From Loxodes magnus (lineage: Eukaryota > Ciliophora > Karyorelictea > Loxodida > Loxodidae), in contig CAMPDV010000238.1 of the NCBI GenBank assembly GCA_946699065.1, positions 248,001-312,000 of the forward strand: a stretch of DNA of 64,000 bases. The letters run 5' to 3'. A program made the position numbers and the translations under genes. Of this stretch, positions 48,351-60,769 are shown one piece after another (the stretch's first letter is position 1; every line of letters starts with the position of its first letter). Under the pieces are notes generated by a model, which did not search any database, was not told where the DNA came from, and was given only the letters and a program-made list of their open reading frames with translations.

Positions 48351-50866
48351 TCAAGTAGATAGTTTTTCAAAGGAGAAAGGAGTAAATTTAATTCCATCAG
48401 CTTTGTAGAATTTATTCTAAAACTCCACCCTGTATAAATTACTTACCAGTGGAGACGAAGTGCATGTAAGAAGCACTCCATAGCATCCATACACATAAGA
48501 ACTCCTAAAGTAGCATTTATGAAAATAAAGAATCCAGCAATTAGAAGTACAGGATTGTCTTATTCAATTACTTCTCTTATACATTTGTCGAAAAACACTT
48601 CGGCCAGCTCTGCATGTGCGAGACTTAGAGCCCACAGACGCAAATAAGATGCAGTATTTGAAATTGTTCCTAGCACATATTCAATGGTTTCAATCATTTA
48701 ATGAATCCAGACTTCTCCAGCTGAATGCTGATCATCTTCTTCTTCATGCTCTTGATTTTATTTTTTAACTCCATGTAATTCAATTTTTTATTCTTCTTCC
48801 TATCCCGGTATTTATTCTAATCCTTCATCAGGTAGAAGTTGATTTCTCATTATGTTGTGTTTCTTTTTCAACGTATTCAAAGTAATGCAAGGCTTGAAAA
48901 TTAGCATAACAGGGACACACAGAACAGCAATTATAAAGAATGCCTATTCTATAGATTCTTGCTCAGACCCATCACCCCATAAAGGATCATCAACTTTTCC
49001 CAAGCTCATCGTCATATCAACTAGTGTTTGAATTAAATTGGGTGCCTATTTATTATCTCCAATCCAATCTACAGTCCATTTGTAAACGATCATGAAATCC
49101 ATATAAATGAATAGAGTACTCATAAAGATAAGCTGAGGAATAAATTCAAAAATAAAGTCTAAGGGCTTTCTGAAGTAGATTGCGTTCAAACCCTTTATTA
49201 ACACTCCAATAGTCATCTAACCTACTCCTAAAATAACGGAAACCTTCATCTTATAAGAATTGAAAAATACCAGTTTATTATCAGCCAAAAACCAGAACGG
49301 ATCCATACCAAATGGATAAACATCTGTTTAGACATATTCTGCTTTACCTTCGTCTAATTTCCAATTAGTACCAAAAAGATCAATAGGAATTGACATGCAA
49401 TCGTTATAGATGAATCCATTGTAAATAGCAAATAAGGACATCATTAAAATAAGATATCTTGCTTTTATCCAATCTTTCAAAGGATGATCTTTAGTGCTAA
49501 GAATAGAGTTCTTTCCTACAACAATGTATAAAGCAAAACAGAAGAGAAGAAGACCATGACCAATGTCTCCAAACATTACTCCAAATAGGAATGGGAAGGT
49601 AACAATTGTAAATAGAGTTGGATTAGCTTCTCCGTAGTTTGCAATACCATAAGTTTCAACTAGTTCTTAAAATGGCCATATAAACTCGTTAACTTCAAAG
49701 TGGGTGGGAGGTTTCATGTCATTTGACATTAATTGCTTGTCCTTAAATTCTCTCAGTTAGCCAGTTGGTAGTTTAGGATAGAGTTTTACTAAGTTTTAAA
49801 GCTTTAGATCTATTTCCATTTTTTTGCTTGTTGGACACCAGCAATCTCCATAGAAAATATGATTCCTTGACTAGAACATATTGAGATTGTGGTAAATGCA
49901 TTTTTCCTTCTAGATGAACCATTTATACTCAAATAGAATACTATGGCCATCCTTTTTACCAAAGCGATTATCTTTCAAGCTGTATAAAATGTTTTCAATT
50001 CTGTCCTTGGTCTTTTTCAATACGTCTGAAGATTGCTTAAGCTCCGATTTTATTTTTTCAAGTTATTCTCCATAGGCATTTCTATCAACTTCATGTCTTT
50101 TAACTCCACCAGATTCAGTAATTTTCCTTAGTTTTTACCTTAAAGTATCAAGCTCTCCAACTTCAAAGAAAATAATGAAAACATCTTTATAAACTTCTTG
50201 ACCAGTAAATGGATCTTCCATAGGCTTATCTACATCCTTAAAGAGTGTCAACGCGTTACCTCTGCTAGCCCTAAAAATCATTCTTTTGAATCTTTCTTTT
50301 TCTTCACGTTGAACAACTCCTGTCAAATAGTCCCATCCTGAACTCTGGTAAAACTCTCTATCTAGAAGTTCTCGTCTAATGTCTTCGTTTCCTTACTATC
50401 TAGCAAGGTGAGCAGACAGATATTCTTATGTATGATAAAGAACTCTCTTCAATTCTTTAAGATTGTTGTGACGCTCTTGTAGTTGCTCATATATTTTCAT
50501 CTGATTAATAAGTTCAACTTCTTTTTCTTGTAGCTCTCTTTCGACTTCTTCAATATATGTATTTGGAGGTTAATCTCTATTTCTTAAAACGTTATCAATA
50601 GATTCTCTATATTATTAGTATGATCCTTCTTCTGGAATAATATGGAACCTTTACATTTCTGATTCAAAAAATCTCAACCTTCTCTCTGCTTCATCACATC
50701 TTTTTAAGTAAGGAGCATGCTCTCTATTGAAAATAGTCACGTTTGCATTAAGATCTACAAATTGGCAACTTGACAAATGTCCAATTTCATTCATTATAAC
50801 ATAGGCAGACTCAGCAGGCATCATCAAGTTGTAATAGCCCATCTCTTCAGATCGGAATATACCCAT
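48351..50866 (-). CDS. V-type proton ATPase 116 kDa subunit a
   Basis: An 832-aa protein, full length for the family. The cytosolic N-terminal half ([39 protein letters not shown]) is followed by the membrane half with about eight helices ([39 protein letters not shown]). The segment [19 protein letters not shown] holds the essential Arg of the proton path. A 17-nt intron (48430-48446) splits the conserved end [15 protein letters not shown], and TGA 48351-48353 follows [10 protein letters not shown] exactly where the family ends. The subunit forms the two proton half-channels of the Vo sector in vacuolar membranes. All thirteen Trp codons I placed are TGG, unlike most genes here, suggesting selection for high expression. 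Confidence 0.97.
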
Positions 50867-52389
50867 CTTTAAATTTATAAAAATGTCTCTTAATTAACTT
50901 AAATAATTTCCAAGCTTCAAATTTAAAGCCAATAATCATTAAAATACACTAATTGCCCAATATTAAAGATCTACCTTTAAATTGCTTATTTAATACTACT
51001 TCTAATTCTATAAACCCTTTCAACTTTTATAAAGCTAAACAAATTGAATCAAATCTCTTAATCATTTAAGTTTATTCCTTATTAATTACTAAAAGCATTC
51101 TTGCTACTTTTAATATTAACTCTTAAGAAGGAATTTAAGAAATAATAAAGAGAAATATATGATGAATATTCTATTTCTTTTATAGAGCTAAATATAAGAA
51201 TTAAGCCTAAGACTTCCTGAGAAAAGGATTAAATAATAGTTGCATATGAACTCTTATTTTATAGCAAGCTATTTTAATTTTAAATGTATTGACATCAAGC
51301 TAGCAATTTTTATAAGTTAAATCTATAATCTTATAATGCTTAAATAGAGGATAACTACTTTCTATTACCTACTTTAACTAACAAGCATTTTTTTAATTTT
51401 GGAGGGGATATATACATCAAAGCAGTACTTTTCTCTATAGCAGCAATAACTTTTACTAGATTATTTATTTATTAAGTCTTTTATTAGTAAATATTTGGCT
51501 AAAGTAATGCTTTAAAAATAGATAATTATTTCTTTCTAATTGACTAACTCAGAAGTAAGTTATAAATTTGTCTGATGAGCTTATATTTAATTTACTAGAA
51601 TTTCTTAAAAATCTTAAAAAAACACATTTTAATTATTTTGGCTAACTTTAATTCTTTCTCTTAACTATCATTTAAGATAAATATTCTGTTTATTATAATT
51701 AAGTTATACGCTTTTAAGTTTTATCACTAGATACTTTTATTTTATCTTTTTCTTTATATTTTAAGTAAATAAACAAGCTTTTTCTATAATATCACCAGTT
51801 CCTCTATTATACTAAAAGTAAGCATTTCATTTTATTAATTTTAGATTACTAATTTAGACTAAATGAGGCCATAACCTGATTTATTTTTTTTATAATGCTT
51901 TATTCTTATAAATTTTGTTAAAAGCTTAAAAATAATATCTTTATTTCAATTACTTAGCAGTCTTTTGATATGGCATCGTTAATAATTAATAAAATACCTT
52001 TTAATTTTTAACTTAGTCTACATATATAATTTCCCCTTTTTATCCTTACAATAAAATAGGGTTTAAGTAGAATAGATTTGAATCTTAATAACTCTTATTA
52101 AAAATGATTAAATGTAGCTTGTAGATTTGATTAGATATAAGACAGCATTATTACTAAAGTTTAATCTGCTAATATTAAGTTATTAGATTTAAATTACTAA
52201 TTAGTTATACTCTTGGAAGCTTTATTTCTTACTTAAAAAAAGTTTTAAAATAAAAAGATTTAATGTTAAGATTAGCATTGATTTGAAAGTTATTTTAACG
52301 TTATTTTGAATTAATAGCTATAAGGAATTAAAATACCAATAGTGTATTTTAAGTTAAATAAGCATTATATAATCGAAGTTTATCTATGC
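50867..52389. other. AT-rich intergenic stretch
   Basis: Contains the V-ATPase promoter at its left end. No gene, RNA or repeat recognised in the remaining ~1.4 kb. Confidence 0.45.
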
Positions 52390-53757
52390 TCAACTTAACG
52401 GCTGAAAGGTTTCCTTTTAATTCTTGCTTTTTGAATTGGTTGAAAGTCCTTATGCTTTGAAAAATAAAGAGTTGTCTTTATTATTTCTGTTTCTTGTAGA
52501 CCAGTTGCCTGATTCTTTTAGGTCTCCATAAATTTAGTATGTATTATTTATTTAATTTAATTCTAAAATGCTCTATTTCATCATATCTTAATAGTATAAG
52601 TCTAGATCGTTAAAGTATTTCTGAATAAATCCTTTTCATTCACTTTCTTAAATCTTTTTAGCCATTGCTATTTTATATAAATTCTTAGCTTGAAGTTATT
52701 ACCCAGGATGGTCTGATCCATAGCTTATTTTTAGACCCATAAATAGCTTTAAGAATTTTTTTTATTTACAACTTGCTTATTCCTAAAAGCTAATTTCTGA
52801 CTAATCATCTGAAAGCTCAGAAGTAATATTGTTATTATTTTCATTTTCTTCAGTATACTGAATAACAGAGTTTATTTGTATAGCTTAATTACTTTCAACA
52901 AGAGAGTTTCTTTCCTTCTAAAAGCTTACGTCTGATCCAGCACTGGGTCTATATTTAAACAAGTCTTATTTTTCATTAGCAAGAATTTTGATTCTTTCCA
53001 AATAAATACTCAAATAAGTTCTTTCTATCCTATCTACGTTTTTTTCAGATTCTATCTTTAGCTTCACTTTGTTAATATTGACTATTTCTTTTTGGATTTC
53101 AAAAAAGTCATTACAATTAAGTAAAGTTTAGCATTAAATAAGAATAGTTCTTAAAAACATGGGAATATTGAAGTTGACTATTCTTTGCTCTATTAAATGC
53201 TAGAGAGCTTCATTTAACTTTTGGAGTTTGAAGTTAACAAACAACTCTTAATCATTATGAGTCTCAAAAGTTTAGACATTCTGCAAAACAGTTGTACAAT
53301 CAGAAGAATGCTCCTCTATACTTTCTAAGCTAATGTAGTTCTAGCAATTAACGCATAAAACTTGTTATGGGTTTGTATGCTTCTTTTGCTGCTTAACTTT
53401 CTCATCAGGATCTGAGTATATACAGTAAGTAGAGTGGATATCTATACATTCAGCTTTTATGAAATTCTAGCAGTTTATGCATAGAATTTATTAGAACTAA
53501 CTTAAAGTTGGAGACATTGTTGAAGTTTAATCAGGCGATAAATTTGGAGATTAAGCCTTAAAGAACGAAAATTTTGTTCCGGGAGTTTTTTTAGTAGACT
53601 TAGTTCTAGAACTATTAGGAGTACTAAAACGAAAATCGTTTCTCTCCTTGGAAACCGGAGTTTGAATAGGGTTAAAATTTTTCAAGTCTTCATCATGCTA
53701 AATAAACGAAAAGTTATATTCTTGCACACAAATTTGGTTCGACTAATATTACGACAT
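52390..53757 (-). CDS. Protein with two C2HC zinc-finger repeats
   Basis: A 455-aa protein starting MSQYQSNQICVQEYNFSFIQ. A Ser/Thr/Pro-rich region with basic residues (RFSTPNSSRTKSTKKTPG) precedes two zinc-finger units spaced by ~50 residues: LCINCQNFIKAECIDIHSTY-C and LCVNCQNYISLESIEEHSSD-C, each C-x2-C-x12-H-x3/4-C. A helical region follows (KLQKLNEALQHLIEQRIVN, KIESEKNVDRIERTYLSIYL), an acidic stretch (TEENENNNNITSELSDD) and a C-terminal conserved-looking part (YGSDHPGQQLQAKNLYKIAM). Stop TGA 52390-52392. C2HC fingers of this spacing bind nucleic acid, ubiquitin or protein partners. The frame is also in phase with the preceding gene without an intervening TGA. Confidence 0.65.
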
Positions 53758-53970
53758 TATTTTCTAGTAATTAAACTAAAAGCTAGTAAATAAACCTTTA
53801 TATAATAATATAAAAATTGATAGATGAATAAAATTAAAATGATTAGATTCATATACTTATAGATAGTCTAATTAATTGGGTTTTTACATTTTCTATGTGT
53901 AATTTTAAATTAGCTGTTTTCTTATTTTTTATACTATAAAATGCTTTAAATTAAATATTAAGTATAATTA

Positions 53971-56139
53971 TACTGTTCCTATTAACTTCATATAATTTTG
54001 ACTGTCTGCCTTTATTTTTTTGACTAAGCTTTAAGCTATTTTTATTATCTAACCTTATACTTTCTTTTCCCATTCATAATCAAGATTTCTATAAAAACTG
54101 ATTTGTGATAATTAATATAATTGGTGAGATATACCGTCAAAATTTTTACTAATGCTGGTTTGGTAGTTCCCTTTTGCTATATCGAGTTAAATCATTTTAT
54201 GATCAGCTGGGTGTCTACCAAGTATGCATAATGTTTTGACAATTTAGTTTTGTAGAATAGTACCAAATATTTTAAGATTTTCCTGCTGTTAGTTACTTAT
54301 ATCATTTGATATTTTGCACTTTTTTGGTTTCAAACAAATCTTTCCAACAAACTACTTAGTAAAAAGGAAAAAGATTAGCTTCATTTAATTCAGAGCAGTA
54401 TCGCTCTTTATACTACTGATTCTGCTGTTTTCGAAGGCTGATCAATATTCTAGTGGAATTTCAACGTTCTAATCAAAAAGGATCTAATTACAGAATATCT
54501 TTAAAGGTATGAATAAACTCTCTTCTGATAACTAGTTTTCAACAAATTCAAAATTTTTGAGGAAATTAACTATTCAAGTTTGAACTATCTCTTGATATTA
54601 TTATTAACTATATGACAGAATAGACTAATCCTAAATATTCTAGTCACTTTGGAGATTTAGAATTTAGCTTATACTAATATTTCAATCTAAGACTTATTTA
54701 ATAAGAGTCTTATGAATTTTGCAAAGTCATCGAACTGCAATGATTTCGTGAAAATAGATAATTTTAAACAAGTTTTATTTCTCCAAGCACATCTTAAGAG
54801 ATTATTAAATGCTTTGCTTTATTTCTTTAGATTACTTAAGTAAAGCTTATTTCTTCTTCATTTACTTTTGAAGAGCTTTTTCTTATTCTTGTGCTTCTAA
54901 TAATTTTTATTATTGCTCACTTCATTATAATGACTATTCTATTTTTTTCTTCTCATGTAGTTATATCAGAATACTGGGGGATCTTAATCCTTTTTAACTT
55001 TAAGTAATAAAGGATTCATTATTTTCTATAGGCTATAGTTTAAAGCTTCTTTATTATCACTCATTTTATTAATTATTATCTGATCTATTACTTTGAACAA
55101 ATGAACAATTATTTAATAGAGATGTAGGTAAAAAGCTTTAAGAATTCTTTATATTTACTTGTTAATTTTCTAGACTTGGTGAAAAACTTTTCCTCCTATT
55201 CTCCTCACTAATAAGTTAAATTTAATTTGAGTGAGATATTAAAGATTTATTAGGCTTGCTCACTTTAATTTTTGTCTTAGTATTAAAAATTAAAGGAGAT
55301 TCTTCTTCGTTTTCTTCATTAATGCTATTAGCATTTAGCATAGCGTCTTCTTCTTGATGTCCTAAATTATTGTTTATAAGGTTTTTAGGTCTAAAAGGAT
55401 CAATATATTGCTGCTTAAATTAATTTAGCAATTAAAAAAGCTCGCTACTTTAATCTCATGCTTAAGTCTTCTTTATTTATTTCTTTATTCTGCTTTACTT
55501 TGTTAATACGAACTTTTTATTAATCTTTTTAGATTTTTTTTTAAAAGAGATTTGATCTTAACTCGCATTTTAACTTATATAGCAAGATTTTGTCATTCTG
55601 CTATGTTTGGAATCTAAGAGAGTATTTACTTAGTTAGAATTATGAGATAAATTTAAGATTTCATTTCCTTGTTTATATGAACCAGTTCCTAGTAATAAAT
55701 CCTAATCATGACGTTAAAGATTCTTTTTCTTTATTTTTAAAAAAATAATTTTGTTATTTAAGCCTTATTTGGATTGCTCTACGAATAGATTTTTCTTTTG
55801 ATTACAATTTATTATTTCTTAAGGATCTATTTACTTTTACATGCTAGTATTTAAACTTTTGACAAATATATGTGGAAGTGATTCATACTGGTCTCTGGTT
55901 TATGTTGGTGGTAAAGAAATTTTAAAGCTATTCTAAAATGGCATCTAATGATCTTAAGTTTAACTAAAATTGAAGTTGTCTGATTTATTGATTAATCTTC
56001 TTTAATTTATATTTTTTGAAAAATTTACTTTTTGCTTTTTATCAAATGAAAGTACTCTTACTATTGGTTGGCTTTCCTTCTTGATTAAAAGAGCATCGAT
56101 TTTTTATAAAGGTCTATTTTCACTTACTGCATATTTCAT
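53971..56139 (-). CDS. Long Lys/Gln-rich protein of unknown function
   Basis: About 720 residues, starting MKYAVSENRPLQKIDALLIK. The first half is disordered (Ser/Asn/Lys/Gln), with PPTQTRDQYESLPHIFV and an acidic patch (NEENEEESPLIF). A coiled coil follows (EQQQKLLEAQEQEKALQK, KKKQALLKQSKEIKQSI), then a folded C-terminal region (IVNFLKNFEFVENQLSEES, PLEYWSAFENSRISSIKSD, KTLCILGRHPADHKM, NYQTSISKNFDGISHQL). In-frame TGAs at 55456, 55057 and 54727 must be Trp for this reading. No TGA ends it before the zinc-finger gene at 53757; the end given is a TAA position chosen where protein-like sequence stops. Confidence 0.55.
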
Positions 56140-57847
56140 TTTATATTACTGAATCTTTAGTTAAAATCACGTATAAATAAGCTCAAACTTATACTAATTG
56201 CATGCTCCTTATTTTTATTATTAAAACTATTTATTTATTATAGAGTATATAATACTAAATCTATTAGCTGCTTAAGATTGTTACTGATCAAACTTTTACT
56301 CTTTACTTGCTAAACTTCAAAACTATATTGATGTTAATTGCTCGACTGTCTATTCAGCAGATTATTTCTTTCTTAATATAAAAGCAATAGAATAATTATA
56401 TCTCAGTCATACATAAACAGGAAATTGGTATTATATAATAGACACAATATTTAAGCATACTAATCTAATAAATTTATTGCTAGTTCATATTTCTATGATT
56501 AGCTCTATATTCCTTTATCTCTCAATTCTCTTTTATTTATAGTTAAATATATATTTACTCCATTTTCTCTTATATTTATGCTATAAAAAATTAAATTTAC
56601 GTTCGTTTGCTTGTTTAATTATTTTCTAATTTCCTTTTCATTTAAACACTAGATAGAAATATCTAAAAGCTAAGTAATTATTATAGAAAAGGGTTTATTC
56701 AAAACATCCTAAAATTCTTAATTTATAATTTCTGGTTTCTATACTTTTAAGGCTTAAGCTAGATATAAAATAATACCCAATACATATATTAGTATCAATA
56801 TATATCTAGATTCCAATAATTACTCAGCTATCTCTTTATAAAACCATTTACCAAAGAGTCATATATAGGAAATTAAGACATTTACTAGTATATAGCCCTT
56901 AGTCATTAGCATACTGAAATAATCTTAAAGGTTTATTTATTTAAATTAAAGCTTATACTAAACAAGATATTTATTGCTTAACTCTAGTAAGCTAGTTTAT
57001 TTTAGTCCTTATATCAATTTTAAGCTATTTAATGTTAATAAATGTTTCTTATATAGAAAGGAGATCTATTTTAACTCTCATATTATTAACTCTAAGGTTA
57101 AATTTTATTATTGCTTATCAACTAAAAAATCTTAGCCCACAGTATTTATTAGAAATCCTAAAATATTTAATTTCATTAAGTTTGATAAACAATAGTTTAA
57201 TGATTTAACTAAGTTACTAGTATAAATGCTAGTAGTTAGCTACCAAAAGTTAATTCTAAGAAAAGCTATTTCCTTGCCATAATATAATAGACTGCTTATT
57301 CTTCTCCTCTAATTAACTAGAAGACAGTTATAAAAGTTAAGATAATTGAATAGCTAGTTGTTAGGTATTATCTACAATATTAAATAGCTATTTACATTAG
57401 ATAAAAACTCTTTACTTTACCTTGCTTATCTTCTTAATTTTATATGATATGAGTTTAAGGAGCACTAATATACTAGATTAGCCTCTTTCATAATTATAAT
57501 ATTCTATTATTAAAATAGATTATAAACTTTTAATTTATTAGTTTATAGCTAACTTAATCATAGTTTAATGGCTATTTCATATAATACCCTATTTTAATTA
57601 TCCTCTACTTGTATGAAATAGGATAAATATACTTCTATTATAATAGTATGATGCTTTTATAAGGAGAATCATTTTAATAGAAATCATGCTTTAGTTACTG
57701 ATAGTTTGTTAAATTGAACTAGAAAGTAACTTATTTAGTAATGGGTATATCAAGCTATCTCAGAAGATGCTATTATATAGCATATGCTTTACTTTGTTTT
57801 CTGGCATATGGGTGTATATTAAAACAGTCAGTTTGGTTATAATTATA
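56140..57847. other. AT-rich intergenic stretch between divergent genes
   Basis: Promoter regions for the long Lys/Gln-rich gene (-) and NADAR copy 3 (+). Nothing else recognised. The 5' flank of NADAR copy 3 does not resemble that of the repeat-arm copies. Confidence 0.45.
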
Positions 57848-58342
57848 ATGGAATCAAACACTCCTATTCTATTTTATGGAAAAAAGGATGATTATGGAGA
57901 GTTTTCTAATTTTTATCCGTCTAAGATTGTTATGAAAGGTAAAGAATGGCCTACTGTTGAACACTATTTTCAAGCTATGAAATATGAAAATACTCCTTAG
58001 GAAGAATAAGTTAGATTATGTAAAAAGCCTGGAGATGCTAAGCGTATGGGTAAAAATACGAAATTTACTCGCAGATCAGATTGATAGAGTATTAAGTATG
58101 ATGTAATGAAGTAAGGGCTTTATGCTAAGTTTACTCAATTTAATGACTTTAAGTAATTACTACTTGGAACTGGAAATAGATAAATAGTAGAGCATAGTGA
58201 AAACGATAATGAATGGGCTGACGGAGGTGATGGATCAGGATAAAATTTATTAGGAAAAGCAATAATGGAAGTGAGAGAAATCATTAGATAAGAGGAAGAA
58301 AAAAAAGCCACAAGTGCTCAATAAGTTAGCAACTAAAGTTGA
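57848..58342 (+). CDS. NADAR (YbiA-like) domain protein, third copy
   Basis: A 164-aa, compact NADAR protein, the standard size for the family. Motifs: YGEFSNFYPSKIVMKGKEW, PTVEHYFQAMKYENTPQEE, CKKPGDAKRMGKNTKFTRR, then S-D-Trp with TGA (58082-58084), GLYAKFTQFNDFKQLLLGTG and NEWADGGDGSGQNLLGKAI. The ATG at 57848 is chosen because the arm copies start at the same residue (MESN). The stop TGA 58340-58342 follows QVSNQS. Clearly diverged from the arm copies at both DNA and protein level, so it is an older duplicate or the ancestor. Confidence 0.9.
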
Positions 58343-59724
58343 AAAATACCAGATGTTTCTTAATATAATATATTATTAAAAAGCAAAGCTTCTTTATTTA
58401 ATCCATAATCTAATTAAATATAGTATCTTCTTATATATCCAGAAAGATTGATAATTGATAACTAATGTTTTCTACATATTATAATGGATATATAAATTAA
58501 GTCTAAATTAAAATAGGTAGCAGATTATATTCTATTTATAATGGATAAATGCTTCATTAATTAAGAAATAAGCAATCTTCCAAGAAAATAGAACGTTAGC
58601 TTTCTTACAATAATAAAAAATAGTCATTTTACTTATCCATAGTGTATAAGAATGATTGCTACAGTCAATCATTATAATTTCAAAAGTGCTTTTATTAGCT
58701 GCTATTAACTTTTAAAACTCTTTTTAGATAATTCTCTGATTAGATTTACAATACTTATCTTATACTAAGTTTCTAGTTTTTAAATAAAGAGCTTATATTA
58801 AGGAAGCTTAAGCTATATGATTTAATTATAAAAGTTAGCTTCTTTAAAGATTTATACTAATTTGAAGGTAACTAAAAGGCTTTAAAGTTTGCTACTATCT
58901 TCTAAATAATATAGAGCTAAATAGGATTTTTAGTATAAATCAAGTTTCACTTATAAAAAGCCTTAATTTTGAATTCTACTAGTTTAAGCTTGAGAAAGAT
59001 AGTAAGTTTGCTGATAATTGAAAATCATAGTCTAATAAATTTTTTGTCTAAGTTTCTTATATATCTTAATGGTCTTTAAAAAAGAAGTATGATTAATTAA
59101 CTAAAGCTAACTTTTACCAAGGGTATTTAATCTAACAATGGAGATGATAAAAGAAACGAAATTTAAAGGTTTAAGACTTTTAATCAATTCGAGGATAACT
59201 ATTGCTAAATTATTTTGCTAGAAAGACTAAAAATAATTTAAATTCTAAGGTATGAAGAAACGAACAAATTTACATATATACTTAGAGAATTAAAACAATC
59301 AACTCTATTAATAAAATCCTAAAGAGTGAAATTAACAAAAGATATATTAAAAGAGTGTTATTTTATTGCTAAGATAAAAATATTATGATGCTATAACCTA
59401 ACTGTATTCCTTTATTTATAAGAGCATCTTTATAATCGAATAGATTTAATAGAATACAGAAATAATAGGTTTAAAATCTTAGACACAACAGGATAAATAT
59501 AGTGAGAGTTTAGATGTAAGAGTAAGTAGGTAGAAATAGTTAGTAGTAATAATTTATTTTATTAATTATTTAGTTTATTGCACATATGACGAAAATCATT
59601 TGAATTGCTGTTTAGAAATTAATAACTTACTTTTGGATTAATTATCGCTATTTTTGGTTAAATAATTCCTGTCTAAGAAATTTTCTACAGTCTAAAGTTT
59701 AAAATAATTACTTAACTTCCTGGT
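58343..59724. other. AT-rich intergenic stretch between convergent genes
   Basis: No gene recognised. If the CK1 gene is read without correcting its A8 run, its frame stays open deep into this stretch with no TGA, but the residues look random. Confidence 0.4.
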
Positions 59725-60769
59725 TCAGGAACTATTGCTATTGCGTTGGCATCTAGTTGCTTCTGCTCCTCTATATTCCTGGCTTTTTATTAATTAAGTT
59801 TTGGTTTCTTTCTTGTTTTTTTTCTTCAAATGGTATTTTCTTTAGAAGTTATTTTTGTTCATTACTACTTTAGCGAGAATTCACTTGATTCAAAATGGTT
59901 CAATCAAAAATGGAATCATATTATTATCCTTCTCTTATAAATAAATCTTTAAACATTCTTTTCAGGTAAGAATAATCTGGAAAATCTTCGAAGCGAAGAC
60001 TTTTACAGTAATTAATGTAAGTGCTAAACTCTGGAGGTAAGTTTTTGCATAGGATTTCTACCGGAGTGTTTGCCTTCTTTTCCATAATTTTTTCATATTT
60101 TCGTTTTTTGCTATTTCCGGGTAATCCTTACCAAGGAAGACTTCCTCTTAAAAAATACAAAAGAACATATCCTATTGACTCTAAGTCATCTCGTCTTGAT
60201 TACTCTATTCCCAAATGAGTATTGATAGAAGCATATCTTGCTGTTCCAGTAAGGCTCTTGCCTTCTTTATAGGGTATGTGTTATTGAGTTTTGGAATCGC
60301 GATATTTTTTAGCAAGTCCAAAGTCAATAATGTGAATTAAATTTTACTTTTAATTCAAACCTATCAAGAAATTGTCTGGCTTAACGTCTCTATGAAGGAA
60401 GCATTTTGCATGGATAAATTCGATTCTTGAAATCATTTAATCAGCACACATTAAGGTAGTTTTGAGTGTAAATTTTCTTTAGCAGAAATTGAAAAGATCT
60501 TCTAAAGAAGGTCCTAGCAGATCAATTACCATTATATTATAATCTCCTTCAACTCCATATCAATGAATTTTCGGAATTCCCACTCCTCCCTAGAAAATCC
60601 TATAAAGCTTGCACTCATATAACAATTGAGGAAACTTAGCTTTACTAGATTCCAACTTCACCGCTACATTCTCATTCGTCGCAACATTTACAGCTAAGTA
60701 AATATCTCCAAAAGAGCCATCTCCTATCTTTTTAACAATCTTTCATTTATTTCCCACACGAAGCTCCAT
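59725..60769 (-). CDS. Casein kinase 1 family protein kinase
   Basis: Starts [20 protein letters not shown] with the Gly-rich loop, then VAVKLESS (catalytic Lys), [33 protein letters not shown] (catalytic loop), [12 protein letters not shown] (in place of the usual DFG context of other kinases), [15 protein letters not shown] and [20 protein letters not shown], all CK1 hallmarks. Trp in PKIHWYG and FDWTILN, conserved in CK1, are TGA. The basic tail breaks in an A8 run (T run 59816-59823 on the plus strand). Using seven A gives [17 protein letters not shown]... ending at TGA 59725-59727; other run lengths open other frames. CK1 enzymes phosphorylate acidic or primed Ser/Thr sites. Confidence 0.92.
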
